Source: Anaerolinea sp. (GTDB taxonomy: Bacteria > Chloroflexota > Anaerolineae > Anaerolineales > Anaerolineaceae). From it: a DNA stretch of 45,338 bases. Shown one piece after another: positions 24,232 to 33,581 of the stretch. The notes under the pieces are model-generated. The model worked only from the letters and a program-made list of their open reading frames with translations, made no database searches and had not been told where the DNA came from. The DNA lies in NCBI GenBank assembly GCA_013824865.1, contig PNON01000015.1:1-45338 (forward strand), given 5' to 3'. The translations under genes and the position numbers were made by a program. How positions within the stretch are numbered: position 1 is the stretch's first letter; every line of letters starts with the position of its first letter.

Positions 24232-27200
24232 TTACTTAAGCAGGGATTTATAAAGGTCTTGCGTTTGCCGAGATGGACTTGTGCTAATTTCTTTTTCCAG
24301 TGTATCAACACAAGATTGGTAAAGACGCACCAAACCCACCTTATTACCCATGGAGGCATAGATGCGGAATGCCAACCTGTATGTATCTTCCAGCAAATTA
24401 TCCTCCTGGAGAGCTTTCTGGCACAATTCCAAGGCCAGGTCATAAAGAGATTTTTCCAGATAGGCTTCAGAGAGCTGGAGTAATGTGGCTATATAATTTT
24501 GATGCAATACTTCACGCAGCCCTAACACCCACTCCTCGTCTACCTCCGGCAAGTATTTACCTGCATATTGTTTAATCGCGGCCTTGGTATGCAGGATTTT
24601 TTGTTCAGGATCACTCTCCCTGGCTGCCGCAGCCACTTCTTTTAAGAATAATTCCAGATCATATTCATAATCCAGCTTGTTGTTGAATCGATAATAATCC
24701 TGCTCTAATAAAACACACTCTTTGCCAATCGCTTTACGAAGTCTGTAAACCGTATTCTTAAATCTAAATTTAGCGTCTTGCGGGGAAGCCTCTGGCCAGA
24801 ATAAGATACTTATTTCTTCTTTTGTCATCCCTTCTGGATGCGCTAACAACATGAAGAACAGGTTTTTTGCAGCCTGTGTCTGCCATTCACTGTTGGTAAT
24901 ATTATGATCATTTATTTTTACAAGCATCTTCCCCATGGATCGGATAAATAATCGCGGCGCAACTACAGGTATAGCTTTCGAATTCTCCCGCAGGAATTTT
25001 CTATATTTTGGGAGCAATCCAGTGAATTCCGCGATTTTTGTGGATAGTTTTTCAACCTGCTCCTGCATAAAACCCAGGTTATTATTGGTAAATATATCTT
25101 GAAATCTAGCCGCAGTAGCTACCAATCCTGCAGAGGGAATATCACTATCTACATTGGCGATGATATATAGCAATGGACCAACCACCTTATCCATCTGTTG
25201 ATTTTGCATGCAGGCAATGATTAGGTAAAGGTATGCTTTATCACACTGAACACGATGCCCTTCTTTTTTAAAGAAAGCCGTCGTTGTTTCCAACAGTTTA
25301 ATAACCTCGTTGCCTTTTCCTTCTGCGATTTTCAATCCGGCAAATTCAAGGTTACAAAGGTATTTTTCCATCTCAGAACCAGAAAGCCCGATAAGTGTAT
25401 TTGCCTGCTTGATTAGTCGATAACCTTCTGTGTAATTCTCGCAATACCCGGCGAGAGCAGCCTGTTGAACAAGAATATACACCTGTAGGAAGTGTTCTTG
25501 GACAGCGTCTGCAAGCATTGTAGCTTTTTCATATCCCAACTTGGCATTGTCATATGTCTGCAGTTCTGTGTATACATCTGAAATCCCGGTGAGAATAAAC
25601 GCTTCCATTCTTGTATACCCGGTGGATTGGGAGTAATTTAATGCTTTTTCAAAAGACAGGATTCCATTCTCGTAATCTCCAATCAATTGATACAAGACCC
25701 CAAGGTTGTTTAAAAGGTTAGCCAGCCAGAAAGGATTATCGACTTCCTCCCAATACATGAGCGCTTTGTTATACCAATCTCTGGCCAGAGTATAGTTACC
25801 CAGCTGTTCATGAACAAGTCCAGTTTCCATTTGCACGATTGCTTCATTTTTTCGGTCTTGTACAGCCTCCAGTACGGCCTGTGCCTTTGTCAACCACTTG
25901 AGTGCATCATGCAGCTTACCTTTATGGAAGTGGCATAGCCCTTTACATCTTAGAACTTCACCTTTAATCCCATTTAGCTCCGGGTTTTCATCGATAAGCT
26001 GGTTACACCGCTCAGCATCAGCCAGAGCTGCATCCAGATTACCCAGTAAGCGCTGGATATTCGCCCGCATCGCTAGAGTCCTTGCCAGATGAAGATGATC
26101 TTCCTGTTGATCAAACGAATTGACCGCTTGATCATACAGACTCAGAGCGAGGGTTTTATCCCCCAGCAGCATTGTTATATAACCTTTCAAAGCAATAATG
26201 TATGGTCGAGACTGAAGATTCTCTTGGTCAATAGCATCAATCCATGAAGATAGCAATGATATCTTGCCATCAAGAAGAATTTGGTATCCAGTTTCTTCTA
26301 TTAAATCAAGCAATTCGGATGTCAGATGCAGTTTCTGATAGATAACGTAAGCACGGTCCCATTCTTTTTTCTGGACTGACTCACGCGCTAGATGAATCTC
26401 AATTTTCCGCGCTTCTAACGGAAACTCCAGGTACACCCTGGTTTGCAGGAATTCAAGAAATAGTGGATGATATCGTATCCAATCTCCGCGCTCGCCAACA
26501 GGTAGAACGAATAGATTATTCTGCTGTATCAAAGACATCCACTGCTGCCATGGGATGTCTTCAATCAGCAAGGCCGGTGAAAGCACTTTTACGCATAGTT
26601 CAGCATTAAATTCGTCAAGAAGCGACGACCAAAGTAAAAATGAACGTAATTCAACTGGTAAAGCATCAATAATATGCAAGAAATAACTATCCAGGCCAAA
26701 GCTGGATACCCGTTTGAGCCTTGCTCTGCTTATTTCCTGGTTCGAATTCATTTGGCTGGCTAAAACAATACCTGTGACCCAGCCCTCAGTCCTTTGCTGA
26801 ATATCCATGGCCTCGGTGTCGGATAAAACCAGGTGCTGATTCTGATAATACAGGTTTTGTATTTCTTGGGGTTGAAAGGCCAGTTCTGCAAAACTGATAC
26901 CAGCAACCTCCGACCGGGCTACCATAATTGGGAGCACAGGTATGGAAAGTAACGATCTGGATATCAGCACAATGTGAATATTCTCTTCCATCTCGCGTAG
27001 AAATCGGTTAATAAATGACCGAACGGGTAAGACTTCATTTACAAGATGATAATTATCAATGACAAAGATGAAATGCTCATTGATATGGTCGTAAACATCA
27101 CTTAGCAGGACAGTGATAGCATAATCCAAATCCAATTGACTCTGGTTTTCTTTTACTACCGCCAATGTCCGATGACCAAAAGTGGGGAATCTTTGTTGGA

Positions 27201-27462
27201 TAGCTGCTATAAAATAGGATATAAACCTTTGGGGGTTTTGTTCAAGTCTGTCAATACAATACCAACACACGGGCATTGTACTCTTTGTCGCAAAATCCAC
27301 CATCAATGAGGTCTTCCCATATCCAGCAGGTGCTGATATGAGGATTAACCTCTTGTCAATGATTTCGTTTAAGAGTTCACTCAATCTCGGTCTGGCCAAT
27401 AAGTCAGATCGCCGCCTTGGTACCGTAACCCTGGAGAGTATGATTGGGTGGTTTGAATCCAT
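24232..27462 (-). CDS. MalT/SARP-like transcriptional regulator with NTPase, TPR and BTAD domains
   Basis: About 1076 residues. An N-terminal STAND-type NTPase has Walker A SAPAGYGKTS near residue 45 and Walker B HFIFVIDNYH near 135. A long central array of TPR-like helical repeats follows (about residues 400-800, e.g. GNLDAALADAERCNQLI, GNYTLARDWYNKALMYW). The C-terminus carries an OmpR-like winged helix (AAKNLFFMLLAHPEGMTKEE, FRFKNTVYRLRKAIG) and a BTAD domain (DLALELCQKALQEDNLLEDTYR). There is no LuxR helix-turn-helix, so DNA binding is through the SARP-type winged helix. Such proteins are ligand- or protein-triggered activators. The ATG chosen lacks a ribosome site; a TTG six bases earlier is an alternative. 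It heads the peptide/DUF5317/HD-GYP cluster. Confidence 0.9.
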   Translation of the reverse strand: MDSNHPIILSRVTVPRRRSDLLARPRLSELLNEIIDKRLILISAPAGYGKTSLMVDFATKSTMPVCWYCIDRLEQNPQRFISYFIAAIQQRFPTFGHRTLAVVKENQSQLDLDYAITVLLSDVYDHINEHFIFVIDNYHLVNEVLPVRSFINRFLREMEENIHIVLISRSLLSIPVLPIMVARSEVAGISFAELAFQPQEIQNLYYQNQHLVLSDTEAMDIQQRTEGWVTGIVLASQMNSNQEISRARLKRVSSFGLDSYFLHIIDALPVELRSFLLWSSLLDEFNAELCVKVLSPALLIEDIPWQQWMSLIQQNNLFVLPVGERGDWIRYHPLFLEFLQTRVYLEFPLEARKIEIHLARESVQKKEWDRAYVIYQKLHLTSELLDLIEETGYQILLDGKISLLSSWIDAIDQENLQSRPYIIALKGYITMLLGDKTLALSLYDQAVNSFDQQEDHLHLARTLAMRANIQRLLGNLDAALADAERCNQLIDENPELNGIKGEVLRCKGLCHFHKGKLHDALKWLTKAQAVLEAVQDRKNEAIVQMETGLVHEQLGNYTLARDWYNKALMYWEEVDNPFWLANLLNNLGVLYQLIGDYENGILSFEKALNYSQSTGYTRMEAFILTGISDVYTELQTYDNAKLGYEKATMLADAVQEHFLQVYILVQQAALAGYCENYTEGYRLIKQANTLIGLSGSEMEKYLCNLEFAGLKIAEGKGNEVIKLLETTTAFFKKEGHRVQCDKAYLYLIIACMQNQQMDKVVGPLLYIIANVDSDIPSAGLVATAARFQDIFTNNNLGFMQEQVEKLSTKIAEFTGLLPKYRKFLRENSKAIPVVAPRLFIRSMGKMLVKINDHNITNSEWQTQAAKNLFFMLLAHPEGMTKEEISILFWPEASPQDAKFRFKNTVYRLRKAIGKECVLLEQDYYRFNNKLDYEYDLELFLKEVAAAARESDPEQKILHTKAAIKQYAGKYLPEVDEEWVLGLREVLHQNYIATLLQLSEAYLEKSLYDLALELCQKALQEDNLLEDTYRLAFRIYASMGNKVGLVRLYQSCVDTLEKEISTSPSRQTQDLYKSLLK

Positions 27463-28164
27463 ATTCAAAGATTAATTTTACACAACTATGCAATAAATAT
27501 TAGAGTGTCTAAATTAATATCATACCATACAGGTCAATAGGTTTTATTACCAACTTTTCTGAATAATCACAATACTCCACAACTTCTTCGCTATTGAGAA
27601 TTACATTCATCTAAATGACTATTATTCGTTATTATTTGGTTATTTACAGCTTTGCAATTTATAATTTCATACATATCTCACCTTCCAAACCCTAATATTC
27701 CTTGCATAGTTTGTGCCACAAATGAAAGTGTAACTTCCTAATTTATGCAATCTGGGGGTGGGAATATTACAAAAGTAATCGTTACAAGCCTAAACTATCG
27801 GGAACCGCCCAGCGGACAACAGCTTGATCATAAAATTAAACTCCCTTGCGGGAGTTTCCAATATCATGGAATGACTAGTAATTAATGCTTTACTTTAAAA
27901 AATCAGGACAAAATAAATACATCCCGATTAATAATTAGGGGGGGGGGTAGCTCATATGTTCTATCCCGTATATGAGGTGTTACACAACGTCTACCCAATC
28001 CCATATATGACGGTTAAATCATCTATAGAGTCCATATTTTCTATAGTTTCCACTGTCTCATCATCCAAATTGCACCAGGCAGTGATGCAAGAAAAGGCGA
28101 CCTAATCAATTTCCCCTCTATCTGTCAATTCTTAACTATATGATCGCCGCTAGATTCCTCATAT
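27463..28164. other. gene-poor region with an orphan terminator and a G10 tract
   Basis: About 700 A/T-rich bases with no convincing gene. It contains a terminator-like hairpin, a run of ten G, and the direct repeat ATCCCRTATATGA (27964-27976 and 27999-28011). A 38-codon open stretch on the reverse strand ending at 27991 has coding-like composition but no start signal. It looks like decayed or rearranged DNA left of the kdgK-eda pair. Confidence 0.5.
27838..27857 (-). terminator. orphan terminator hairpin
   Basis: AAACTCCC and GGGAGTTT pair perfectly around a 4-base loop. On the reverse strand the stem is followed by a U-rich stretch (TTTAATTTTATG), so it would stop leftward transcripts coming from kdgK, whose stop codon is about 400 bases away. 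Confidence 0.6.
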
Positions 28165-28256
28165 CTAGGCAAACTTGATCAGTTTCTCGCGAAAATCCGG
28201 ATGAGCAATACTGATGATTAATTCTGGACTTTCCCAAGTGGTATTGCCCGTGACAC
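28165..28256 (-). pseudogene. C-terminal remnant of a CoA-transferase (4-hydroxybutyrate/acetyl-CoA type)
   Basis: Directly after the kdgK stop, in another frame of the reverse strand, a ~30-codon stretch reads TTWESPELIISIAHPDFRE and ends KLIKFA then stop. The IAHPDFRE(E/K)L ending is typical of the C-terminus of acetyl-CoA hydrolase/4-hydroxybutyrate CoA-transferase family proteins. The rest of the gene is absent and there is no start, so it is a remnant joined to kdgK by deletion or insertion. The call rests on a short motif. Confidence 0.5.
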
Positions 28257-29282
28257 TCACCTCTGCACACGACCAGAACCATCACCTTTTAAAAGGTTCT
28301 CAACATCCGTAACGGAGACGCGATTGAAATCTCCGCTGATGGAGTGTTTAAGGCAGCTTGCTGCAGTCCCGAATTCAAGTGCCTCCTGGAGAGTGCGATA
28401 CGTGTTCAAGCCGTAGATCAACCCTGCTGCAAAAGCATCGCCACCTCCCACTCTGTCAACGATATCATTTATCATATAATTCCTGGATGTTAGAAACTGC
28501 TCGCGATCGATCAGGCAGGCAGACCATCCGTTTGTATCTGCACTCATGCTTTCCCTCAAAGTGAAAGCAATCATTTGTAGATTCTTGTAGGCAGACAAGA
28601 CCTTGTCTCCCAGGACTTTGTATTCTTTGCACTCAATGATCCCAGACTGAACGTTTACATCTGTCTCCAAACCTAGGGATTTTTGGACATCCTCCTCGTT
28701 GGCGATAGCAACGTAAGCATGTCGTAGAATCTCGGGCATAACTTCATCTGCCCGTTTCCCATATTTCCACAGGTTCTTTCTGTAATTCAGATCAACTGAA
28801 ACCTTGACACCTAATTCATTGGCTACCTTGACACTATCGAGCGCCATGTGCATTGCCTTCTCAGATATCGCCGGTGTGATCCCACTAATGTGAAACCAAT
28901 CATATCCGGAAAGTACAGCTTTCCAGTCAATCTCACCTGGATCCGTGGTGGAAATTGCCGAGTATTCACGGTCGTAGATTACCTTGCTCGGGAACTGGTT
29001 CGAACCTGAAGCAAGAAAATAGATGCCCATGCGGCCTTGTCGCTTGAGGATGTGCGATGTATCCACACCGAAACGCCTCAGCTCAGCAATACAAGCATCA
29101 CCCAGTTCGTTCTTTGGCAGGATGGAAAAGAATGCTGCATCCATCCCGAAGTTGGCCAGGCTGACGGACACGTTAGCTTCACCGCCACCAAATGTCGCTT
29201 CGAAAATCGGGGATTGAAAGACCCTCTCCGTACCTGGCGACTTCAGACGAATCATGATCTCACCAAAGGTTATGGTTTTCAT
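28257..29282 (-). CDS. kdgK: 2-keto-3-deoxygluconate kinase (PfkB family)
   Basis: 341 residues. It phosphorylates 2-keto-3-deoxygluconate to KDPG, the substrate of the neighbouring aldolase. The ribokinase-fold sites are present: [16 protein letters not shown] near residue 33 (substrate side), FHISGITPA near 125, and the ATP/catalytic motif [13 protein letters not shown] near 280 with the base Asp. The length fits family members of the KdgK branch. It lies 14 bases after the eda stop, in one operon, and its end abuts a gene remnant. The pair makes a short route from hexuronate breakdown products to pyruvate and glyceraldehyde 3-phosphate. Confidence 0.88.
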   Translation of the reverse strand: MKTITFGEIMIRLKSPGTERVFQSPIFEATFGGGEANVSVSLANFGMDAAFFSILPKNELGDACIAELRRFGVDTSHILKRQGRMGIYFLASGSNQFPSKVIYDREYSAISTTDPGEIDWKAVLSGYDWFHISGITPAISEKAMHMALDSVKVANELGVKVSVDLNYRKNLWKYGKRADEVMPEILRHAYVAIANEEDVQKSLGLETDVNVQSGIIECKEYKVLGDKVLSAYKNLQMIAFTLRESMSADTNGWSACLIDREQFLTSRNYMINDIVDRVGGGDAFAAGLIYGLNTYRTLQEALEFGTAASCLKHSISGDFNRVSVTDVENLLKGDGSGRVQR

Positions 29283-29296
29283 GCTTTTAGCCTTCC

Positions 29297-30253
29297 TTAC
29301 TTTTGAAGAAGATGCACTGTAAAACCGCCGATTTCATTCTTGATGTATACGTTGATCAGCTTATCATTCATAAACTTTGCTGTCTCCATGTCAACAACGA
29401 AACCTTTCTTCGCAAGATAATAAATAGCCCGGGATATACTATTTGTCTTCACCGCAATATAGCCATTCTTGCCATGATACAAGGATTCTGCGTTTTCCAT
29501 CGCTGTACCAGAATAATTGGAGCTACTATCTGGTTTACGAATAAAACCAAACGCCATGTCCAATTCCCTCATGGTATTGATGGAGACTTCATCGTTAGGG
29601 GCATTGATACCAAGATGTACAACTTCGAATCCATGTATAATTTGGACAGCCTCAACACACAAAGAAGTGATTTTTTCAAAGTTACTGGCTGCAATATCAC
29701 TCTTGTCACAAACCCAACTTCCACCAACTGCATGGACAAACGAAGCTGCAGCAAATTCTGAAAGATTTAGAGCATTCACGCCACCGGTAGGGATAAACTT
29801 AACACTACCAAACGGGGCAGCAAGTGCCTTCATGGCAGATAAACCCCCAAAGACATTAGCCGGGAAGAATTTGATAACCTCAACTCCCAAATCTAATGCT
29901 TTCATTATTTCCGTTGGAGTAACACACCCGGGAATGATGGCTACGTTGTTCTTCACGCACCAAGAAACTAATTCCCTATTAAAACCTGGAGAGACTATGA
30001 ACTGTGCCCCTGCATCTACACAGGCTTTGCATTGTTCAAGGTTAAGTACTGTCCCTGCGCCAAGCAGAACATCCGCGCAGTCCTTACTTACGGCTTTAAT
30101 GGAATCAAGGCCAGCTTTTGTGCGCAGGGCAATCTCCATAACATCTACACCGCCTTTTCGCATCGCAGACGCAGTATGTATGGCGTACTTAATTTCATCA
30201 AGGATAACAACAGGTACAATCCCGATTTGCCCCAATGTTTCTATGGTATTCAT
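29297..30253 (-). CDS. eda: KDPG/KHG aldolase with C-terminal VOC-like domain
   Basis: 318 residues. Residues 1-~205 are a class I KDPG aldolase: IVPVVILDE at the start, the catalytic Glu in DVMEIALRT near residue 40, [19 protein letters not shown], the Schiff-base Lys in [12 protein letters not shown] near 128, and PTGGVN. It splits KDPG into pyruvate and glyceraldehyde 3-phosphate. Residues ~210-318 are an added glyoxalase/VOC-like domain ([40 protein letters not shown]). I recall the same fusion mainly from Firmicutes, so transfer is possible. A GGAGGA ribosome site precedes the ATG. Confidence 0.9.
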   Translation of the reverse strand: MNTIETLGQIGIVPVVILDEIKYAIHTASAMRKGGVDVMEIALRTKAGLDSIKAVSKDCADVLLGAGTVLNLEQCKACVDAGAQFIVSPGFNRELVSWCVKNNVAIIPGCVTPTEIMKALDLGVEVIKFFPANVFGGLSAMKALAAPFGSVKFIPTGGVNALNLSEFAAASFVHAVGGSWVCDKSDIAASNFEKITSLCVEAVQIIHGFEVVHLGINAPNDEVSINTMRELDMAFGFIRKPDSSSNYSGTAMENAESLYHGKNGYIAVKTNSISRAIYYLAKKGFVVDMETAKFMNDKLINVYIKNEIGGFTVHLLQK

Positions 30254-30598
30254 ACTTTATCCTCCTACTACCTTGGATATTTATTGTTTCAGCTCTATAG
30301 ATGAAACTAGTAAAAATCCAGTAGTGATGCCGAGACGTCATTCGGCTGTCAATCCTTTTCTTCACCTGCTTTGGGGTAGCGTCATCAGATCTCCCACCAT
30401 GCTCCCCCCTTCACAATGGACACTTATGACACACGGTCCCGGAGATGCAGGAAGAAGCTGCAAATTTGATTGATGATCTCATCACCCCTGTCCGGATCCA
30501 GTTGCACACGGTTGCACACGAGGTAGAATTGCAACCCACGAAAACTGTCGATACCCCCACATATAAGCCCCACCCATACGGATAGAGCTAGATATAGG
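30254..30598. other. intergenic region between eda and tRNA-His with a coding-like fragment
   Basis: About 345 bases. It includes a short hairpin (GCCGA/TCGGC near 30330) and a tandem duplication of GTTGCACACG (30501-30520). A 46-codon plus-strand open frame (30445-30585) starts MQEEAANLIDDLITPVR and ends PTYKPHPYG; its composition looks coding, but no family is recognised and it has no clear ribosome site. It may be the tail of a lost mobile gene beside the tRNA. Confidence 0.35.
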
Positions 30599-30671
30599 GG
30601 TGGCTGATGGGGGTCGAACCCACAACAACTTGATCCACAGTCAAGCACTCTGCCATTGAGCTACAGCCACC
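30599..30671 (-). tRNA. tRNA-His (GTG)
   Basis: The cloverleaf is complete: acceptor GTGGCTG with CAGCCAC, the T8-A9 pair, D arm GCTCAATGGCAGAGT, anticodon stem CTTGA/TCAAG around CTGTGGA (anticodon GTG), and T arm ending GGGTTCGACCCCC. An extra encoded G at position -1 pairs with discriminator C73, the hallmark of tRNA-His. CCA is not encoded. It follows gltX by about 40 bases on the same strand. Confidence 0.95.
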
Positions 30672-30712
30672 AAGCGTTAGGGATTTTATCATACCGGAGG
30701 GGTGATTGCAAG

Positions 30713-32191
30713 CTATTCCACTTGAAGCAACTTCTGCGCCTTTTCCAATCTCTCCATCACAACTTTCTTCCCTATAATTTCTATCGATTCAAATAATGGT
30801 GGGCTTACTTTTTGACCGGTGATAGCCATTCGTAATATTCCAAATACCTGGCCAGCTGAAAACCCCAACGCTTCAACGGTTTCCCGCATCTTGGTTTCGC
30901 TCAAATCTTTAGAAAGCTCCGGAAGATCAGAAAATATACTGATTGTTGCCTGTATAACAGAACGCGACTCTTCCCGGCTCATATCCTTTCCAAGCAGCAC
31001 TTCCGGGGATAAATCAGGAAATGGTTTGAAGAATAATCCGGCCATCTCGATTGCATCATCCAGGGTGGTCAAACGTTCTTTTATGATTGGAGCTATCTTG
31101 ATCAATGTCGGAAGGTCAGCTTTTATTCCCACGGAGTCAAAGAAGGGTTTTATCATATTCGCAAGCTCTACATCCCCCAACATTCGGATGTAGTTAGCAT
31201 TAAAATAGTCAAATTTTTGAAAATTGATGGCTGCCGGAGAAGGATTTAATCGCTCCAACGAGAACTTTTTAACCAACTCCTCTTTGGTGAAAAATTCTGT
31301 GTGGTCGTCATAGCTCCACCCCATCAAGGCGACCCAGTTTAGTACCGCTTCTGATAAATAGCCCAGGGTTTCCAACTCTTTAATGAATATCGAATGCCCA
31401 TCCTTGATCAGCTCAGCAGCATCTCGTTTACTCATTTTCCCTTTTCCACTGGGTTTGAGAAAAACAGATAAATGCACCCAGACAGGTTCCTGCCATCCGA
31501 ATGCCCGGTGAATCAGGCAGTGCAGTGGTGCAGTTGGCAGCCACTCTGAACTGCGAATGACATGTGTGATCTTCATGAGGTGATCATCTACAGTAGCAGC
31601 CAGATGGTACAGTGCTAATCCATCAGACTTTACTATAATATAGTCATCAAGCATCCTGTTTTCAACTGTGATATTCCCCCGGAGCAGGTCAGTCATGGTG
31701 GTTGTTCCACTCTTTGGTGTCTTAAACCGAACCACATGTTTTTCACCTGCAGCTACCCTCCCCAGGGCTTCTTTCAGGGTAAGCCTTCTGCATGTGCCAT
31801 CATACACCGCCAATTCTTTGCGCTTTTGTTTTTCGAGGCGCACATCATTTAACCGCTCAGGTGAACAAAAGCAATAATAGGCGTGATTATTTTCAATCAA
31901 TTCCCTGGCATATTGTTGATAAATCTCCTTACGTTCAGATTGACGATATGGGCCAAATGGACCACCAATATCAGGTCCCTCGTCCCAATCCAAGCCAAGC
32001 CAACGCAGACCCTTGTATATTTCTTCTTCTGCGCCTTCCACCAATCTTTTACGGTCAGTATCCTCAATGCGCAAAATAAATTGCCCGCCAGTTTTCCTGG
32101 CGATGAGGTAATCATATAAGGCTGTACGCGCAGAACCAAGATGCAAATGTCCTGTCGGGGATGGTGCAAAACGTACTCGTACCGGATCCAT
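30713..32191 (-). CDS. gltX: glutamyl-tRNA synthetase
   Basis: 492 residues of class I aminoacyl-tRNA synthetase, charging tRNA-Glu (and possibly tRNA-Gln if non-discriminating). The N-terminal RFAPSPTGHLHLGSARTAL holds the HIGH-type motif, GKMSKRD near residue 252 is the KMSKS motif, and the C-terminal helical anticodon-binding domain fills residues ~330-492. The length is usual. AGGAGT precedes the ATG. It is the last protein gene of the shape/division cluster, 25 bases after rodA. Confidence 0.95.
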   Translation of the reverse strand: MDPVRVRFAPSPTGHLHLGSARTALYDYLIARKTGGQFILRIEDTDRKRLVEGAEEEIYKGLRWLGLDWDEGPDIGGPFGPYRQSERKEIYQQYARELIENNHAYYCFCSPERLNDVRLEKQKRKELAVYDGTCRRLTLKEALGRVAAGEKHVVRFKTPKSGTTTMTDLLRGNITVENRMLDDYIIVKSDGLALYHLAATVDDHLMKITHVIRSSEWLPTAPLHCLIHRAFGWQEPVWVHLSVFLKPSGKGKMSKRDAAELIKDGHSIFIKELETLGYLSEAVLNWVALMGWSYDDHTEFFTKEELVKKFSLERLNPSPAAINFQKFDYFNANYIRMLGDVELANMIKPFFDSVGIKADLPTLIKIAPIIKERLTTLDDAIEMAGLFFKPFPDLSPEVLLGKDMSREESRSVIQATISIFSDLPELSKDLSETKMRETVEALGFSAGQVFGILRMAITGQKVSPPLFESIEIIGKKVVMERLEKAQKLLQVE

Positions 32192-32216
32192 ACTCTTAAT
32201 TACTCCTGTGATTTAG

Positions 32217-33311
32217 TCATGGCTTTTTTTGCCTTAGAGCCACGCTTTCAACCAAGCCAATTCCGAGGATCATGCTTAACAAGGATGAACCACCATAACT
32301 AACAAAAGGAAGTGTCAGACCGGTCACTGGCAATAGGTTTAAATTCACGCCAATGTTTACTGCAGTTTGAAAAAACATCAGTATCCCAAAACTATAGGCA
32401 ATCAATGCGCCGAAAGGATCAGCAGCTCGATTACCAGCCTGAATACACCGTATGATCACAAATATTATCATTGCAACCACGATCACTGTGCCGATAAATC
32501 CGAATTCTTCTGCCATGGCAGAGAAAATAAAGTCAGTATGTCTTACTTTTAGAAAACGTAGCTGAACTTGTGATCCATGCCCATATCCCTGACCCAGTAA
32601 GCCCCCCGAACCTATGCTAATCAACGCCTGTTCAATATTATACGAATTGCCATATCTGGCATTCTCTTCAGGCACAATAAAATTGATAACTCGTTGCTGT
32701 TGATAGGTTTCTAGGAATGGAAAAGCAAGCACTATTGCCAGGATACCGAAAACAGCCAGCGCAATAATATACTTGGGAGGCAATCCACTGATCCAGATCA
32801 AGCTAAACCAGATCACAAACATCACAATCGATGTGGAAAGGTTAGGCTGTAATATGATCCACACTACCAAGCCTGTGGTCAGCAACAGTGAAAATGCGAC
32901 CCAACGCACTCCCTTTTTACGGTCTCTTGTCCTGGCGAAATAATCTGAGAGTACCAGGATTAAGACCACTTTTCCAATTTCAGATGGTTGGATGTTGACA
33001 ATTCCAGCGCTGATCCATCTTGCAGCGCCGAAAGCTGTTTGTCCAATGATATAAACCACCATCAGCAGAATGAAAGTGGCTATATATAATAATCGCGCAA
33101 CGGAAGCCCAGTAGTGATAATCGATCATAGCTGTGACAAAGATTACGACCAGACCCAGCGAGATAAATACGATCTGCCGGTTCACATAGGTCACAAGTTC
33201 TTCATTGCCTGCAATTGCTGACCGGATCATGGCGATTCCAAAAATGCTTAGGATGATCACCGTCCCAAACAGCCAAAAATCGAAATGCCGCCAGCTATCT
33301 CTGCTGAACAT
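32217..33311 (-). CDS. rodA: RodA/FtsW-family peptidoglycan glycosyltransferase
   Basis: 364 residues with about ten membrane helices of the SEDS family, which polymerises lipid II with a partner class B penicillin-binding protein. Signatures include AARWISAGIVNIQPSEIGK near residue 100, LISIGSGGLLGQGYGHGSQ, the HTDFIFSAMAEEFG motif and, at the end, LPFVSYGGSSLL. Placement with mrdA and mreBCD supports the elongation-type RodA over the division-type FtsW. It starts three bases after minE. Confidence 0.92.
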   Translation of the reverse strand: MFSRDSWRHFDFWLFGTVIILSIFGIAMIRSAIAGNEELVTYVNRQIVFISLGLVVIFVTAMIDYHYWASVARLLYIATFILLMVVYIIGQTAFGAARWISAGIVNIQPSEIGKVVLILVLSDYFARTRDRKKGVRWVAFSLLLTTGLVVWIILQPNLSTSIVMFVIWFSLIWISGLPPKYIIALAVFGILAIVLAFPFLETYQQQRVINFIVPEENARYGNSYNIEQALISIGSGGLLGQGYGHGSQVQLRFLKVRHTDFIFSAMAEEFGFIGTVIVVAMIIFVIIRCIQAGNRAADPFGALIAYSFGILMFFQTAVNIGVNLNLLPVTGLTLPFVSYGGSSLLSMILGIGLVESVALRQKKP

Positions 33312-33314
33312 AAT

Positions 33315-33581
33315 CTATCCCAGGTACTTTCGGTTTTCTTTGCTCAAGGGAATATTCATGATCAACCGTTGTTCACGGCCTTCGTTTTCAACCGCGATTT
33401 CAGCTTTTGACCTGTCAATGTCCACATATCTGGATATCACCTTGATGAGTTCCTCTTTCATCAATTCTATCTGTCCCGCTGGAAAATTGGCGCGGTCATG
33501 AATCAAAACGAGTTGAAGGCGTTGCCGGGCAGTATTAGCGCTGGAAGGTTTATTGAAGAGTCTATCCATGAGCCCGGTCAT
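33315..33581 (-). CDS. minE: cell division topological factor MinE
   Basis: 88 residues. The N-terminal membrane-targeting/MinD-binding region (LMDRLFNKPSSANTARQRLQ) is followed by the dimeric topological domain (LMKEELIKVISRYVDID, then NEGREQRLIMNIPLS). MinE drives MinCD oscillation and so places the division site at mid-cell. Its start overlaps the minD stop by one base (TAATG). Confidence 0.92.
   Translation of the reverse strand: MTGLMDRLFNKPSSANTARQRLQLVLIHDRANFPAGQIELMKEELIKVISRYVDIDRSKAEIAVENEGREQRLIMNIPLSKENRKYLG

Noticed and set aside
27991-28104. 38-codon open frame on the reverse strand with protein-like composition
   Set aside because: No start codon with a ribosome site and no recognisable family; could be chance in A/T-rich DNA.
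29517-30473. Long plus-strand open frame opposite eda
   Set aside because: It mirrors the aldolase reading frame, has no ribosome site and matches no family.
30501-30520. Tandem GTTGCACACG repeat as an attachment site or CRISPR-like repeat
   Set aside because: Only two copies, no spacers, and no second copy near any boundary.
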